A stretch of DNA of 64,000 nucleotides, from contig JBLIRR010000029.1 in the NCBI GenBank assembly GCA_049472395.1, positions 1 through 64,000 of the forward strand, in the 5' to 3' direction. Both the position numbers and the translations under genes were made by a program. Below, in pieces: positions 9,545 to 17,617 of this stretch. A model generated the notes under the pieces. The model did no database searches, had not been told where the DNA came from, and saw only the letters and a list, made by a program, of their open reading frames with translations. Origin of the DNA: JBLIRR01 sp049472395 (GTDB lineage: Bacteria; SZUA-182; DTGQ01; JBLIRR01). The first letter of the stretch is position 1. Each line of letters begins with the position of its first letter.

Positions 9545-10249
9545 ATGGTTCACATGAAAGAGGAGAAACATGAAGTGAATTGCTTGGCGAAAGCACAGCG
9601 TGCAATCGAAGATTATCTGTCTATACAGGGATTGGACAGGGACTCTATCAACCGGATTATCCTAGAGGATTTACCTTTTCTCACGATATGGCAACTCAAA
9701 CCCGATACTCCGGAAAAGATTGACAAAGCTGAAGCAGTTATCGCTTTTGCATTTGGGTTTGGTCCTGCAAAGGCAGGTGTATCGTATCCACCGGAACAAT
9801 ATCACCCCCTTCTTTACAAACCCGGCAAAACCAATGAAGCACTTGCCACCACTATTGTACCCTTTGCTCAGAAAGGATTGGAAATCTTCGCTCAATGGGA
9901 AGTGGCTGAGGCGCTTAAACCTCATGGAATCACTATCCCACATGCTCAAGTCGCGTGTCCAGGAAAAGAGTATCTCGGGACACGCGGTATCATTGAACAA
10001 TTCCTGCACAACGGTCTTTCACAGTTTGGTTCGGTCCTTCTTGTGGCTCATCGGCATCACATGTACCGATGTCGAGAGATCACGAAGACAGTATTCCAGA
10101 AAAGGAATCAGCCCATTTCTATTGTGATTCCGGATACTCCCGATATGTATGATCCGGATTCCATTCAATGGTGGACTCGCAGTCTCAAGGATTGGGTCAC
10201 ATACGAGGTAGGAAATCGATTCAATAATCGGTATCAAGGCAACTTATAA
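9545..10249 (+). CDS. putative YdcF/DUF218-like protein
   Basis: 234 residues, no signal peptide or membrane segment. A central strand-like segment AVIAFAFGFGP (about 60-70) starts the fold. Later come KEYLGTRGIIEQ (about 140) and VLLVAHRHHMYRCREI (about 165), the latter resembling the conserved strand-then-H-helix of DUF218/YdcF proteins. The match to the family is partial and the biochemical role is unknown. Start choice is weak: ATG 9545 or ATG 9554, neither with a good ribosome site. A GGAGA site at 9562 points at an out-of-frame ATG. It sits 135 bp after the FAD oxidoreductase and may or may not be co-transcribed. Confidence 0.55.
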   Translation: MVHMKEEKHEVNCLAKAQRAIEDYLSIQGLDRDSINRIILEDLPFLTIWQLKPDTPEKIDKAEAVIAFAFGFGPAKAGVSYPPEQYHPLLYKPGKTNEALATTIVPFAQKGLEIFAQWEVAEALKPHGITIPHAQVACPGKEYLGTRGIIEQFLHNGLSQFGSVLLVAHRHHMYRCREITKTVFQKRNQPISIVIPDTPDMYDPDSIQWWTRSLKDWVTYEVGNRFNNRYQGNL

Positions 10250-10278
10250 TCAAGTCCTCGCTTGGATAATAAAAATAT

Positions 10279-10464
10279 TTATAACCAGAAAAAGAAGTCT
10301 ATGTAAGGATCTTCAAACCTTCGGGACATTTTCCTATAATAAAGGCCCAAATATATGAAAAATATACCAGCCAAAACTAGGATAAGGGCTACAATTAAAG
10401 AGAGCAATTTGGGGAATACAGCGATTAAAATACCTGCTAAAATAAAAATGATTCCTGGAATCAT
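10279..10464 (-). CDS. small two-helix membrane protein
   Basis: About 61 residues from ATG 10464. It has two hydrophobic helices (IPGIIFILAGILIAVF, then LLSLIVALILVLAGIFFIYL) and a charged C-terminus ending near DPYIDFFFWL. Small proteins of this shape are widespread; function unknown. The frame is open further upstream to TTG 10506 and beyond. That upstream part reads SLPLPSDLSRLVY, which nearly repeats the C-terminus of the radical SAM protein at 11978-13264, and is part of the DNA repeat annotated at 10471-10514. I therefore take the ATG inside as the start. No clear ribosome site precedes either choice. Confidence 0.55.
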   Translation of the reverse strand: MIPGIIFILAGILIAVFPKLLSLIVALILVLAGIFFIYLGLYYRKMSRRFEDPYIDFFFWL

Positions 10465-10470
10465 ATTAGT

Positions 10471-10514
10471 ATATACTAAGCGCGAAAGATCAGACGGTAA
10501 AGGCAAGGATGTAA
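10471..10514 (-). repeat. 44-bp dispersed repeat, copy 1
   Basis: The first 23 bases (10471-10493) are identical to 12038-12060. The next 21 differ at 6 sites, all transitions, giving 38/44 matches with 12038-12081. In both copies the minus strand reads SLPLxxDLSRLVY in frame. It could be a mobile short repeat or the residue of a duplicated gene end. Confidence 0.8.
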
Positions 10515-10713
10515 TGATGTAAAACAGGTATGCTTTTTAAAAAATAATTCAGAACAAAAGAAACTGTTAAATTACTTGATTGTTACTTCTAGCATACAAG
10601 AATTGCTGCTTTGGTATAGAATGGCGTTGCTTTAAGGCACAAGGTGCGGTAAAATCAGGCTGATGGAAAGATATGAAAATAATTATTACTTTAATAGATG
10701 AATCTTTTTAGGG

Positions 10714-11208
10714 ATGAAGATTTTTTCCTTGAAGAACTACCCATTATTCTTTAATGGATTATATTTATTTGTTGTCATTATAGGGATATTAGGCTTATAT
10801 TTCTCAAAGCTACCCGGTAAAGATTTATTTTCCTTACTATGGGGATTATGGATAATCCTCAACTATCTATATCTAATCCGTGTCAAATTATGCCGCTATT
10901 GTTTGTATTATGGCCAAAAGTGCCCGGTAGGTTGGGGGTCCGTTGTGCCTCATCTTGCATCAAAGGGGGATGTTAGTAAATTTTCCAAGCAACGATGGCC
11001 AATAATCTATTTGGCATCATTTGCCATACTACCCTCTTTTTTGATGGTCATATCATTAATCTATGAATGGGACCTTTCCCTTGCTATTATGATGAGTCTA
11101 TTTATCATAGCAGGGATTATTCTCTATTCGCTGGCAAGAATTAAATGCTGCGTTTCATGTAAGATGAAATGTTTTTGCCTGTTAAGTAAGCTTAATCCTT
11201 GGATATGA
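10714..11208 (+). CDS. four-helix membrane protein with cysteine pairs
   Basis: 164 residues, not recognised. Four hydrophobic segments are visible, near residues 10-30, 38-55, 92-115 and 120-143. Between helices 2 and 3 there is a cysteine group CRYCLYYGQKC. Another, CCVSCKMKCFC, follows helix 4. Paired cysteines on the same face could bind metal or iron-sulfur, or be redox-active. The gene follows a strongly AT-rich 200-bp stretch. ATG 10714 has no good ribosome site (a GGGATG context only). Neighbours give no firm clue, though the downstream genes are small redox or CoA-related proteins. Confidence 0.6.
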   Translation: MKIFSLKNYPLFFNGLYLFVVIIGILGLYFSKLPGKDLFSLLWGLWIILNYLYLIRVKLCRYCLYYGQKCPVGWGSVVPHLASKGDVSKFSKQRWPIIYLASFAILPSFLMVISLIYEWDLSLAIMMSLFIIAGIILYSLARIKCCVSCKMKCFCLLSKLNPWI

Positions 11209-11332
11209 TTTTTTATATAGTCAGCATGAACCTCAGCGCGAAAAATGTAAGGGTGCATTCCGATTTAATTATGGTTTATCGTACGTTGGTATTAACCTAA
11301 AATAGATCTCTCATCGAAAAAAAAGTATAATA

Positions 11333-11437
11333 ATGAAAATAGCAATTTCTACCAACGGCAATTTGGTATATACTCATTTCGGCTGGCACTTGTCATTTAC
11401 TATTTTGGACATTAAGGGGGAAGAACAGAATAAATGA
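11333..11437 (+). pseudogene. truncated NifX/FeMo-cofactor-binding-like stub
   Basis: A 34-residue ORF starting MKIAISTNGNLVYTHFG, then SFTILDI. This is the first strand-loop-strand of the dinitrogenase iron-molybdenum cofactor biosynthesis (NifX/NafY/DUF) family, whose members are normally about 100-120 residues. The reading frame stops at TGA 11435-11437, immediately after KGEEQNK. The rest of the domain is missing. It overlaps the next gene as ATGA, which suggests either a fused relic or a leader that couples translation. The family resemblance is by eye over about 25 residues. Confidence 0.5.
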
Positions 11438-11889
11438 GCAGAAGCGAAGATAATTTTTGCAGGATCAATGATCCTGAATCATCAGCAATGGACAAAGAGA
11501 TCAACTGGATTGTTGAAAATGCGGAAACAATCGCAGTAGTGGGGCTTTCACCAAAACCCCAGAGGCCGAGCAATCAGGTGGCAAAGTACTTGAAGGAGGC
11601 GGGGTATACAATAATTCCTGTCCGCCCGGGTACAGATGAAATACTTGGAGAAAAAGCATACCCTGATCTGGAATCTGTTGAAGGAGGGATTGATCTTGTG
11701 CTTATTTTTAGACGAAGCGAGTTGGTGGCTCCTATTGTAGCACAAGCAATAAAATTAAATGCGAAGGCAGTCTGGATGCAGGAAGGTATTGTTAATCAAG
11801 AAGCTGCAGAGAAGGCAAAAAAAATGGGATTAAAAGTTGTCATGGACAGGTGCATGAGTAAGGAAGTCTACAGGAGGAGATTAAAATAA
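11434..11889 (+). CDS. CoA-binding domain protein (YccU family)
   Basis: 151 residues. A Rossmann-type nucleotide/CoA-binding fold is shown by IAVVGLSPKPQRPSNQVAKY (about 31-50), IIPVRPG, then DLVLIFRRSE and AVWMQEGIVN, ending KVVMDRCMSKEV. This is the usual pattern and size of the small CoA-binding (YccU/succinyl-CoA-synthetase-alpha-like) family. Its physiological role is not established. ATG 11434 is preceded by AAGGGGGAAGAA, which can act as ribosome site. It overlaps the stop of the NifX-like stub upstream by 4 bases. A second NifX-like stub appears to start within its last codons. Confidence 0.85.
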   Translation: MSRSEDNFCRINDPESSAMDKEINWIVENAETIAVVGLSPKPQRPSNQVAKYLKEAGYTIIPVRPGTDEILGEKAYPDLESVEGGIDLVLIFRRSELVAPIVAQAIKLNAKAVWMQEGIVNQEAAEKAKKMGLKVVMDRCMSKEVYRRRLK

Positions 11890-11942
11890 AAATAGCAGTA
11901 AGTGTGTCAGGTAGGCGACTTCAGACCAATAAAGGAGAATGA
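11886..11942 (+). pseudogene. possible second NifX-like N-terminal stub
   Basis: Reading from ATA 11886 gives KIAVSVSGRRLQTNKGE and a stop. KIAVSVSG is typical of the first strand of NifX-family domains, but the start codon is ATA and the frame ends after 18 codons. It is too short to prove homology. Confidence 0.2.
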
Positions 11943-11977
11943 TAGTAAAGATTATAGATTTACTTTTAATCTTATTT

Positions 11978-13264
11978 TCATTTAATCCGTTGGATAGTCT
12001 TATAAAGATCCGTTTCTTTCCCTCTATCCCAATCATTATATACTAAGCGCGAAAGATCAGGCGACAGGGGCAGGGATGTAAGATGGTTTTCCTTATATAT
12101 CGCTACTACTTTGGATGAATACTTTTCACACAGCCAGCACTCTTTAGGCGTTTCAAAATAACTCCTCATCTTTTTATAAATAGTGCTGAATTTATCCTCA
12201 GCAATATTTCCAAAGGATATATTGAGAAATTCACACGGCTGCACATCACCCTTGGCATTGATGTAAAATCGATCCGTGCCTCCTGCGGTGCATCCGAAAA
12301 CCTCAGGGTCCTCTTCTATTATTTGGGCTGAAATGGATGGATACTCTTTATATTCTTTGCTATGGTTATATGTATTGACAAGGTTTTTGACGTGGCGAAT
12401 ATCATCTGGGGTAAAATTATCCGCACCGCTCTCCAGCCATCCACCTGCCGGCTTAGGTTTTATGAGCTGCACAATAGAGGCATTATAGTTGTGAGCGCAC
12501 TTCATTATTTCCTGGAACGTCCCATCATAAAAGGATTCTTTTAAAAGGCACGTATTAAATGTCACGGGAATATTCAGTGCATGACACACACTGATCCCAT
12601 GTTCCATAATACTCCAGGCATCCTTATATCCCATGAATCTATTAAATTCATCCGGTTTATAGCTATGGAGAGAAAACATACACGCGGTAATGTGGGGAAG
12701 CTGCGCCATTTTTTCTTTAGACATGCCATACCCCGTGGAATTTATCCATATCTCGGACCTCTCATCAATAGCATCACACACTAATTTCACACGATCAAAT
12801 ACTAAAAAGGGCTCACCCCCTTCGATATTATAAAAAGCTATTCCCATATCCTGCAGCTCCTTTATGGTCTTAACCAATATGGCGATCTCCACATCTTTGC
12901 CCAGATCATTTTTTTGATAACAATGACAGCAGTGATACGCACAGGCAGAAGTCACTGATACTAATACCGTGGTACAGGGCAATTTTTCATCAAAGGTCAT
13001 AAACTTTTTGCAAGCGGTATAAAAGGCGGGAGAGGGATAACCCGGTACATAAAGATCAATACGGGCATTTCCCTTTAGTCTGACAAATTTATTGTGCTGC
13101 ATCTTTTTAAGAAAATAAAGAAGTCTTCGCAAAAATGCAACAAAGCTTTTTACGCTTATCGCGCCGGTCACCACACACGGAATAAAATGACAGAGCACGC
13201 GTATTTTAATCTTTACATTCAGTATGCTCTTATGAATTCCTGTGATATTCTTCGATCTTTTCAT
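11978..13264 (-). CDS. radical SAM/SPASM enzyme of the lipid-type cluster
   Basis: 428 residues. The SAM-binding iron-sulfur motif CAYHCCHC (CxxxCxxC) is near residue 108, followed by a radical SAM barrel with the GGEPF motif. The C-terminus has SPASM-like cysteines: FGCTAGG, GDVQPCEF and ECWLCEKY. The N-terminal 90 residues are basic with a hydrophobic stretch, possibly a membrane-association segment. Enzymes with this layout modify peptides, sugars or small molecules; the substrate is unknown. It overlaps the SDR gene by 4 bp (ATGA) and is the last gene of the nine-gene minus-strand operon, so it probably modifies the pathway product. The last 20 codons contain the DNA repeat at 12038-12081 (SLPLSPDLSRLVY), which looks like an added tail. 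Confidence 0.88.
   Translation of the reverse strand: MKRSKNITGIHKSILNVKIKIRVLCHFIPCVVTGAISVKSFVAFLRRLLYFLKKMQHNKFVRLKGNARIDLYVPGYPSPAFYTACKKFMTFDEKLPCTTVLVSVTSACAYHCCHCYQKNDLGKDVEIAILVKTIKELQDMGIAFYNIEGGEPFLVFDRVKLVCDAIDERSEIWINSTGYGMSKEKMAQLPHITACMFSLHSYKPDEFNRFMGYKDAWSIMEHGISVCHALNIPVTFNTCLLKESFYDGTFQEIMKCAHNYNASIVQLIKPKPAGGWLESGADNFTPDDIRHVKNLVNTYNHSKEYKEYPSISAQIIEEDPEVFGCTAGGTDRFYINAKGDVQPCEFLNISFGNIAEDKFSTIYKKMRSYFETPKECWLCEKYSSKVVAIYKENHLTSLPLSPDLSRLVYNDWDRGKETDLYKTIQRIK
12038..12081 (-). repeat. 44-bp dispersed repeat, copy 2
   Basis: This partner of 10471-10514 lies inside the 3' end of the radical SAM gene. It encodes SLPLSPDLSRLVY, about 15-30 codons before the stop. Confidence 0.8.
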
Positions 13265-14298
13265 ATATAGCCATTTTCTTTATACCAGGTAACCGTCCTC
13301 TCAATACCCTCGTGCAAGGAATAATGATTCACAAAACCCAATAATTCTTTGGCCTTTGCAGTCGAATATTCACAATTATCATAGAACATATTTATTCTCC
13401 CGCGGGTTAATAGAGGCGGATTTTTCGCACCCATAATGCTCCATAGCAATTCTAGCATAAATCCGATGGGATACACCATGGCTTTCGGCAGGTTCTTAGG
13501 TTTTTTAATATGTGCTGCCCTGCAGAGTAATGAGTAGAATGTATCCATATAGTCTATATTTTGGTTTCCGATAATAATCCTGTGAATGCCTGAGAGTTTT
13601 TTTTCAAAGGTTACATAGTAGGCCCTGGCCAAATCTTTGGCATATATTACATGCAGTTTATTGCCTTTTGATCCCGGCACATGGGAGAGTGTGTGCGCAC
13701 ATTTCAGATACTCATAGAATCCGGTATGAAATTCTCGTTCTCCGTAAACCCAGACCGGCTCAAGTATGGTACAATTAAGACTAAAGTGCTTCGCACAGTG
13801 TATGGCTTCCTGGGTGGCAATTCTTTTCGTGTCGCGATAATAATTAAACATGCTGGGAAATATCTTATCTAAAAAATAAGGATAATGGGACCTATAGGGC
13901 GAGCGTTCATCTTTCACCTCTTTTGAATCTTCTTCCCCATACACGGAGATGGAGCCAGTAATAATTAGATTTTTAATCTTATTTTTTACACAAGCCTTTA
14001 ACACATTGAGTGTTCCATTCACATTTGTTTCATAAAATTGCTTATAGTGCCCCCAATCCCTCACAAAGCCCGCCGTATGAATTATAAAATCACACTCTTC
14101 GAATGCCTCGATCAAGGAGCGTTCATCCCTTATATCACCATATCGAAATGCGACTCCACGCTCTTTTATGAAGGACACATCACTGGTTCTGCGCACAAGG
14201 CAGACCACTTTCTGATTTTTGTCACAGAAATGCTGCACAATATGACTGCCTATAAATCCCGTTGCTCCGGTGATTAGAATTTTATTCTGTCTACTCAT
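13261..14298 (-). CDS. extended SDR / NAD-dependent epimerase-dehydratase family reductase
   Basis: 345 residues. The N-terminal NAD(P) motif TGATGFIGSH is at about residues 10-19. GDIRD follows near 56, and SISVYGEE then a YxxxK catalytic pair (YYRDTK) near 155. It is an atypical/extended SDR close to 3-beta-hydroxysteroid dehydrogenase and ceramide-reductase-like enzymes. In the cluster, the natural job is reduction of the beta-keto group made by the alpha-oxoamine synthase or the ketosynthase. Bacterial sphingolipid loci such as that of Caulobacter also pair an epimerase-like reductase (CerR) with SPT and an ACP. It overlaps the ketosynthase by 8 bp and the radical SAM gene by 4 bp, so it is tightly coupled. 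The exact substrate is inferred. Confidence 0.85.
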   Translation of the reverse strand: MSRQNKILITGATGFIGSHIVQHFCDKNQKVVCLVRRTSDVSFIKERGVAFRYGDIRDERSLIEAFEECDFIIHTAGFVRDWGHYKQFYETNVNGTLNVLKACVKNKIKNLIITGSISVYGEEDSKEVKDERSPYRSHYPYFLDKIFPSMFNYYRDTKRIATQEAIHCAKHFSLNCTILEPVWVYGEREFHTGFYEYLKCAHTLSHVPGSKGNKLHVIYAKDLARAYYVTFEKKLSGIHRIIIGNQNIDYMDTFYSLLCRAAHIKKPKNLPKAMVYPIGFMLELLWSIMGAKNPPLLTRGRINMFYDNCEYSTAKAKELLGFVNHYSLHEGIERTVTWYKENGYI

Positions 14299-15556
14299 AT
14301 CGGGTTAATAACACGGCAGCATTATGTCCGCCAAAACCAAATGATGAGGAAAGGGCATAGTGGATGTCGCTATTAATGCTCGTATCGACGAGGTTAAGGT
14401 CCTCCATCGGATTATCAATTATGTTACCATGAATTCTTGATTCTTTAATGGAGTAAGCGGTCACTGCTATCTCTATCGCACCGCTTGCCCCAATGCTGTG
14501 CCCGAGTATCCCCTTTGTACTATTAAGGTAAGGCTGCGTTGACCTGCTGCCAAAAATTTCCTTTATTATCAGCGCCTCGACGTCATCATTCAGTATAGTG
14601 CCTGTACCGTGCGTATTTACATAATCAATCGTATAATCCTTTACTATACTCCGTAAGAGCTTTTTTAAGCTTTTCCCTGTTCTGTCCATGTGCACAATAT
14701 GAGAGGCGTCGCTATTAGCCTTATAATCAATAATCTCTGCGTAAATTTGTGCCTTGCGGATTTGAGCATGCTCTAACTCTTCAAGCACCAACATACAAGA
14801 GGCGCCCTCTGAGAATAAAAATCCCGAACGATTTTTCGAAAATGGCATGGGACTGCCATCATGGGCGTGAGTAAGGACTGATAACACATCAAAGCCCCGC
14901 ATAATGGAGCCGGAGTCATCTTCAAGACACTCTGCGCCTCCGGCTAACACTACCTTCTGACGGCCATTCACTATCGCCTCATAGGCCTCACCCACCGCCA
15001 TCGTCCCCGATGCACACGACGCATTGATGGTATAATTCACGCCATGTAATCCGAATAGTATTGATATCCAGGCTGAGAGAGCGTTGGGCATTATTATCGG
15101 TATCACCATTCTGTTAAAACTCTTGAGGTTTTTATCATTATGTGCATCGCCCTTGTGAAGATGCGAGACATAAGAGTGAAAGGCTACCTGCAACTCACTC
15201 AAACCAACCCCTATAATCACCGAACACTCATCATCAAGACCATCGGTGAAAAATTTACTATTTACCTCCTTGATTTCATACCCTGCATCTAAAAGAGCGA
15301 GCTTCGCTCCCACGAGCGCACTCAGGGTATTCTTCCCCATCATTTTTGTGAGGGAAGGTGACATGCCATACTCAGGAAAGTAGAGATCGGGAAAGGGCAC
15401 ATAATGGGTGGATTTATAATTATACCTCTCCTTCAAGGTATCAGGTATTTTTTTACAGCACATGGTATGGGTATATAAGTTTTTAAAAAAGGCATCTTTT
15501 CCTATTCCGATTGCCGTGACCGGTCCAATGCCTGTGATAACCGCCCTTCTTTTCAT
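14291..15556 (-). CDS. beta-ketoacyl-ACP synthase, FabF-like
   Basis: 421 residues, the normal length for KAS II. The thiolase-fold catalytic triad is intact: C181 in NASCASGT, H316 in THGTGT, and H353 in LGHSIGASG. The C-terminus SSSFGFGGHNAAVLL is typical. It would extend an acyl chain on ACP by decarboxylative condensation. With a dedicated ACP in the same operon it is likely a pathway-specific condensing enzyme, not the housekeeping fatty acid one. It has no fused acyltransferase, so it is not a modular PKS. The gap to the upstream ThiL-like gene is 53 bp. Confidence 0.92.
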   Translation of the reverse strand: MKRRAVITGIGPVTAIGIGKDAFFKNLYTHTMCCKKIPDTLKERYNYKSTHYVPFPDLYFPEYGMSPSLTKMMGKNTLSALVGAKLALLDAGYEIKEVNSKFFTDGLDDECSVIIGVGLSELQVAFHSYVSHLHKGDAHNDKNLKSFNRMVIPIIMPNALSAWISILFGLHGVNYTINASCASGTMAVGEAYEAIVNGRQKVVLAGGAECLEDDSGSIMRGFDVLSVLTHAHDGSPMPFSKNRSGFLFSEGASCMLVLEELEHAQIRKAQIYAEIIDYKANSDASHIVHMDRTGKSLKKLLRSIVKDYTIDYVNTHGTGTILNDDVEALIIKEIFGSRSTQPYLNSTKGILGHSIGASGAIEIAVTAYSIKESRIHGNIIDNPMEDLNLVDTSINSDIHYALSSSFGFGGHNAAVLLTRYE

Positions 15557-15609
15557 ATTGTTTTATTCTTTGTTTTTTATTCTCACACAAAACCTTAACG
15601 CCGCACAAC

Positions 15610-16626
15610 CTAATATTCTCCTATCAATTTTTCGGCCCACTTAATCAAATCCTTCAGATAAAGCTCTGCCGTCGGATAATCTCGCGCCCGTATAGTACAC
15701 GCGCTCAAATCTATTTTATTTCCCTCATCATAGAGAATTTTTATGTAAGGATCATGAGTTTCGCCAATCTTAATAAAACTTACTCCCTGCTCCATGGCCT
15801 CTTCTCTCAGGTGTGTTTCGTTATGCGGGCTCACCGTAAAAAGAAGCTCATATTCGCCGGCTTCTGCGAGAAATAATAGGATTTTTGTCAAAGAGAGCAT
15901 TTCTGAAATGCGCACACCTGCATCACTATACGGAAGGTGTGTGAGTATATAGCCTAGAGCGCTCATTTCAGACAGGGTAGCTAAGGCATTAAATACACCG
16001 TCACTGGTATCAATACAGGATGAGGCATATTTACGGATCAATTCCGCCTCTTTTATCCGCAGATGAAATCTATGTGGCGCCCTTGCCCTGCGGGTATCTT
16101 TGAGGGCCGATGCATATAATTTCAGAACTGCTTCAACATTACCCGTGCCGATCGGGCCTGTAATGTAAATTGCTTCCCCTTGCAGGGCCGTGCTTCTTAA
16201 CAGCGGTGTGCGCTCGATGCTGCCAATCACGGATGCGGTATATCTCCATGTTTTTCCTATTCCCAGATCGCCCCCCATAAATTCAGTATTGCAGCGCCTT
16301 AACACCTCTGCGATGCCTTGTGAAAATTTTTTTACATACTCCTCATTCCAGTGCTCTGCCATTACTGTGCTATGGGCATACAACATGGGCTTACCGCCGC
16401 TTGCGAAAATATCGCTTATGGCACCGACAGCACAATTCCATCCGAGCGCATAAGGGTCATGATCCTGAAAAAAATCCTCCTCAGAAAAATCATCAATCGT
16501 AAAGAGCATAGGTTCGTTCTTGAATTTTATAACCTCAGCATCTGATTCAAATAACCGATTACCTTTAGAGTGCGCGATCGGCATACATGAGTTTATTACT
16601 TCAATCAGTTTTTTTTCTTTATCCAT
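15610..16626 (-). CDS. ThiL-like (AIR-synthase/PurM superfamily) kinase
   Basis: About 338 residues from ATG 16626. GGAGG lies upstream at about 16636-16642. A TTG at 16656 would add ten residues but sits before the ribosome site. Typical ThiL/SelD/PurM features are an acidic loop FTIDDFSEEDFF (about 43), GAISDIFASGGKP (about 70), GGDLGIGKTW (about 120), and IDTSDG (about 205). ThiL phosphorylates thiamine phosphate. Here the position between a lipid kinase and a ketosynthase, and a divergent sequence, argue for a pathway-specific ATP-dependent step rather than thiamine synthesis. No other thiamine gene is near. It may activate a phosphorylated lipid or a carboxylate. Function is inferred. 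Confidence 0.75.
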   Translation of the reverse strand: MDKEKKLIEVINSCMPIAHSKGNRLFESDAEVIKFKNEPMLFTIDDFSEEDFFQDHDPYALGWNCAVGAISDIFASGGKPMLYAHSTVMAEHWNEEYVKKFSQGIAEVLRRCNTEFMGGDLGIGKTWRYTASVIGSIERTPLLRSTALQGEAIYITGPIGTGNVEAVLKLYASALKDTRRARAPHRFHLRIKEAELIRKYASSCIDTSDGVFNALATLSEMSALGYILTHLPYSDAGVRISEMLSLTKILLFLAEAGEYELLFTVSPHNETHLREEAMEQGVSFIKIGETHDPYIKILYDEGNKIDLSACTIRARDYPTAELYLKDLIKWAEKLIGEY

Positions 16627-16645
16627 AAATAAATCATCCTCCGGA

Positions 16646-17614
16646 TTATTCAACAATAATATCCAACATATCGCGGGCCATTTCTATTTTACACGGCAAA
16701 TACCCTGCTGCAGGATCTCCGTCAAATTCAATTCGAGGATTTGTTACATTGCCATAGATCTCAATCCCGCGATTATAGCGAAGAGAAATCACCTCATTAT
16801 TCTTTATTTCATCACCCCTATAGAGCATCTTAAGAATAGACCACAGATTCACATAATTCACATTTCGCACTATCATAGTATAAAAATATTCCCTATTATC
16901 TGCGAGCGTATGTTTAATCTTTAAACCTGATGCTATATAATATGACCTTCCCACTGAAATATTATATACCCTTTTTGCCACCTCACGCTTCTCATCTGCA
17001 TACAGGGTAAAATCCCCTGGGCAGTAAGAGAGAAGTGATCTTAATAATGAAAAGAGGGTGCCGGTATAATCACCGAAGATATTCCGCATGCCGGTATTTG
17101 CATAATGGGCAATCATAGGTCCCATGCCGAAATTCGCGCAGAGGGCAAAATACCTGCTTTCTGTATTGTTACAGTGTGCAATCGATTCTTTATGAAGCCT
17201 TTTATCAAAATCCTGCGCATAGGTAATCTTGCCTATCGGGATGCGCTGTATTTTATTATGAATCAAGGCGTCTACCGCGCTTTTTCTGCGCAAAGGAATG
17301 TGGTAATTTTTGCAAAAATCAGGGCTTGTTCCTGTATATATGACCCCGAGTGCGGCATGGGAGATCCTGCGGCCTTCTTTATCATAAAATCCATTTAACA
17401 CTCGGTTTATTGTCCCATCCCCGCCTACTGCAACTATACTATCATAGCCCTGCCTATTGCCTTGGGCTGATAATGAATATGCCTCATCAAGATCTTTGGT
17501 CACGGCATATTCATACTCTATGCTGCACCATTTCAAAAGATGTTGTAGTCTAGCAAATGATTTTTCTGATGCGCCACTGCGCGAACCCGGGTTAAGGATA
17601 AAAAAATATTTCAT
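16646..17614 (-). CDS. diacylglycerol-kinase-like lipid kinase
   Basis: 322 residues of the DAGK catalytic family (YegS/DgkB/sphingosine kinase superfamily). NPGSRSG (8-14) and the nucleotide loop VAVGGDGTINRVLNGF (about 61) are clear. The usual GTxNDFA motif is replaced by GTSPDFCKNYHIP, a natural variation at the substrate-side loop. It would use ATP to phosphorylate a hydroxyl on a lipid such as diacylglycerol, a sphingoid base or ceramide. It lies 3 bases after the alpha-oxoamine synthase stop, so it is translationally coupled. In bacteria that make phosphosphingolipids, DAGK-family ceramide kinases (CpgB) occur, which supports but does not prove a long-chain-base kinase. Confidence 0.85.
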   Translation of the reverse strand: MKYFFILNPGSRSGASEKSFARLQHLLKWCSIEYEYAVTKDLDEAYSLSAQGNRQGYDSIVAVGGDGTINRVLNGFYDKEGRRISHAALGVIYTGTSPDFCKNYHIPLRRKSAVDALIHNKIQRIPIGKITYAQDFDKRLHKESIAHCNNTESRYFALCANFGMGPMIAHYANTGMRNIFGDYTGTLFSLLRSLLSYCPGDFTLYADEKREVAKRVYNISVGRSYYIASGLKIKHTLADNREYFYTMIVRNVNYVNLWSILKMLYRGDEIKNNEVISLRYNRGIEIYGNVTNPRIEFDGDPAAGYLPCKIEMARDMLDIIVE

Positions 17615-17617
17615 ATG

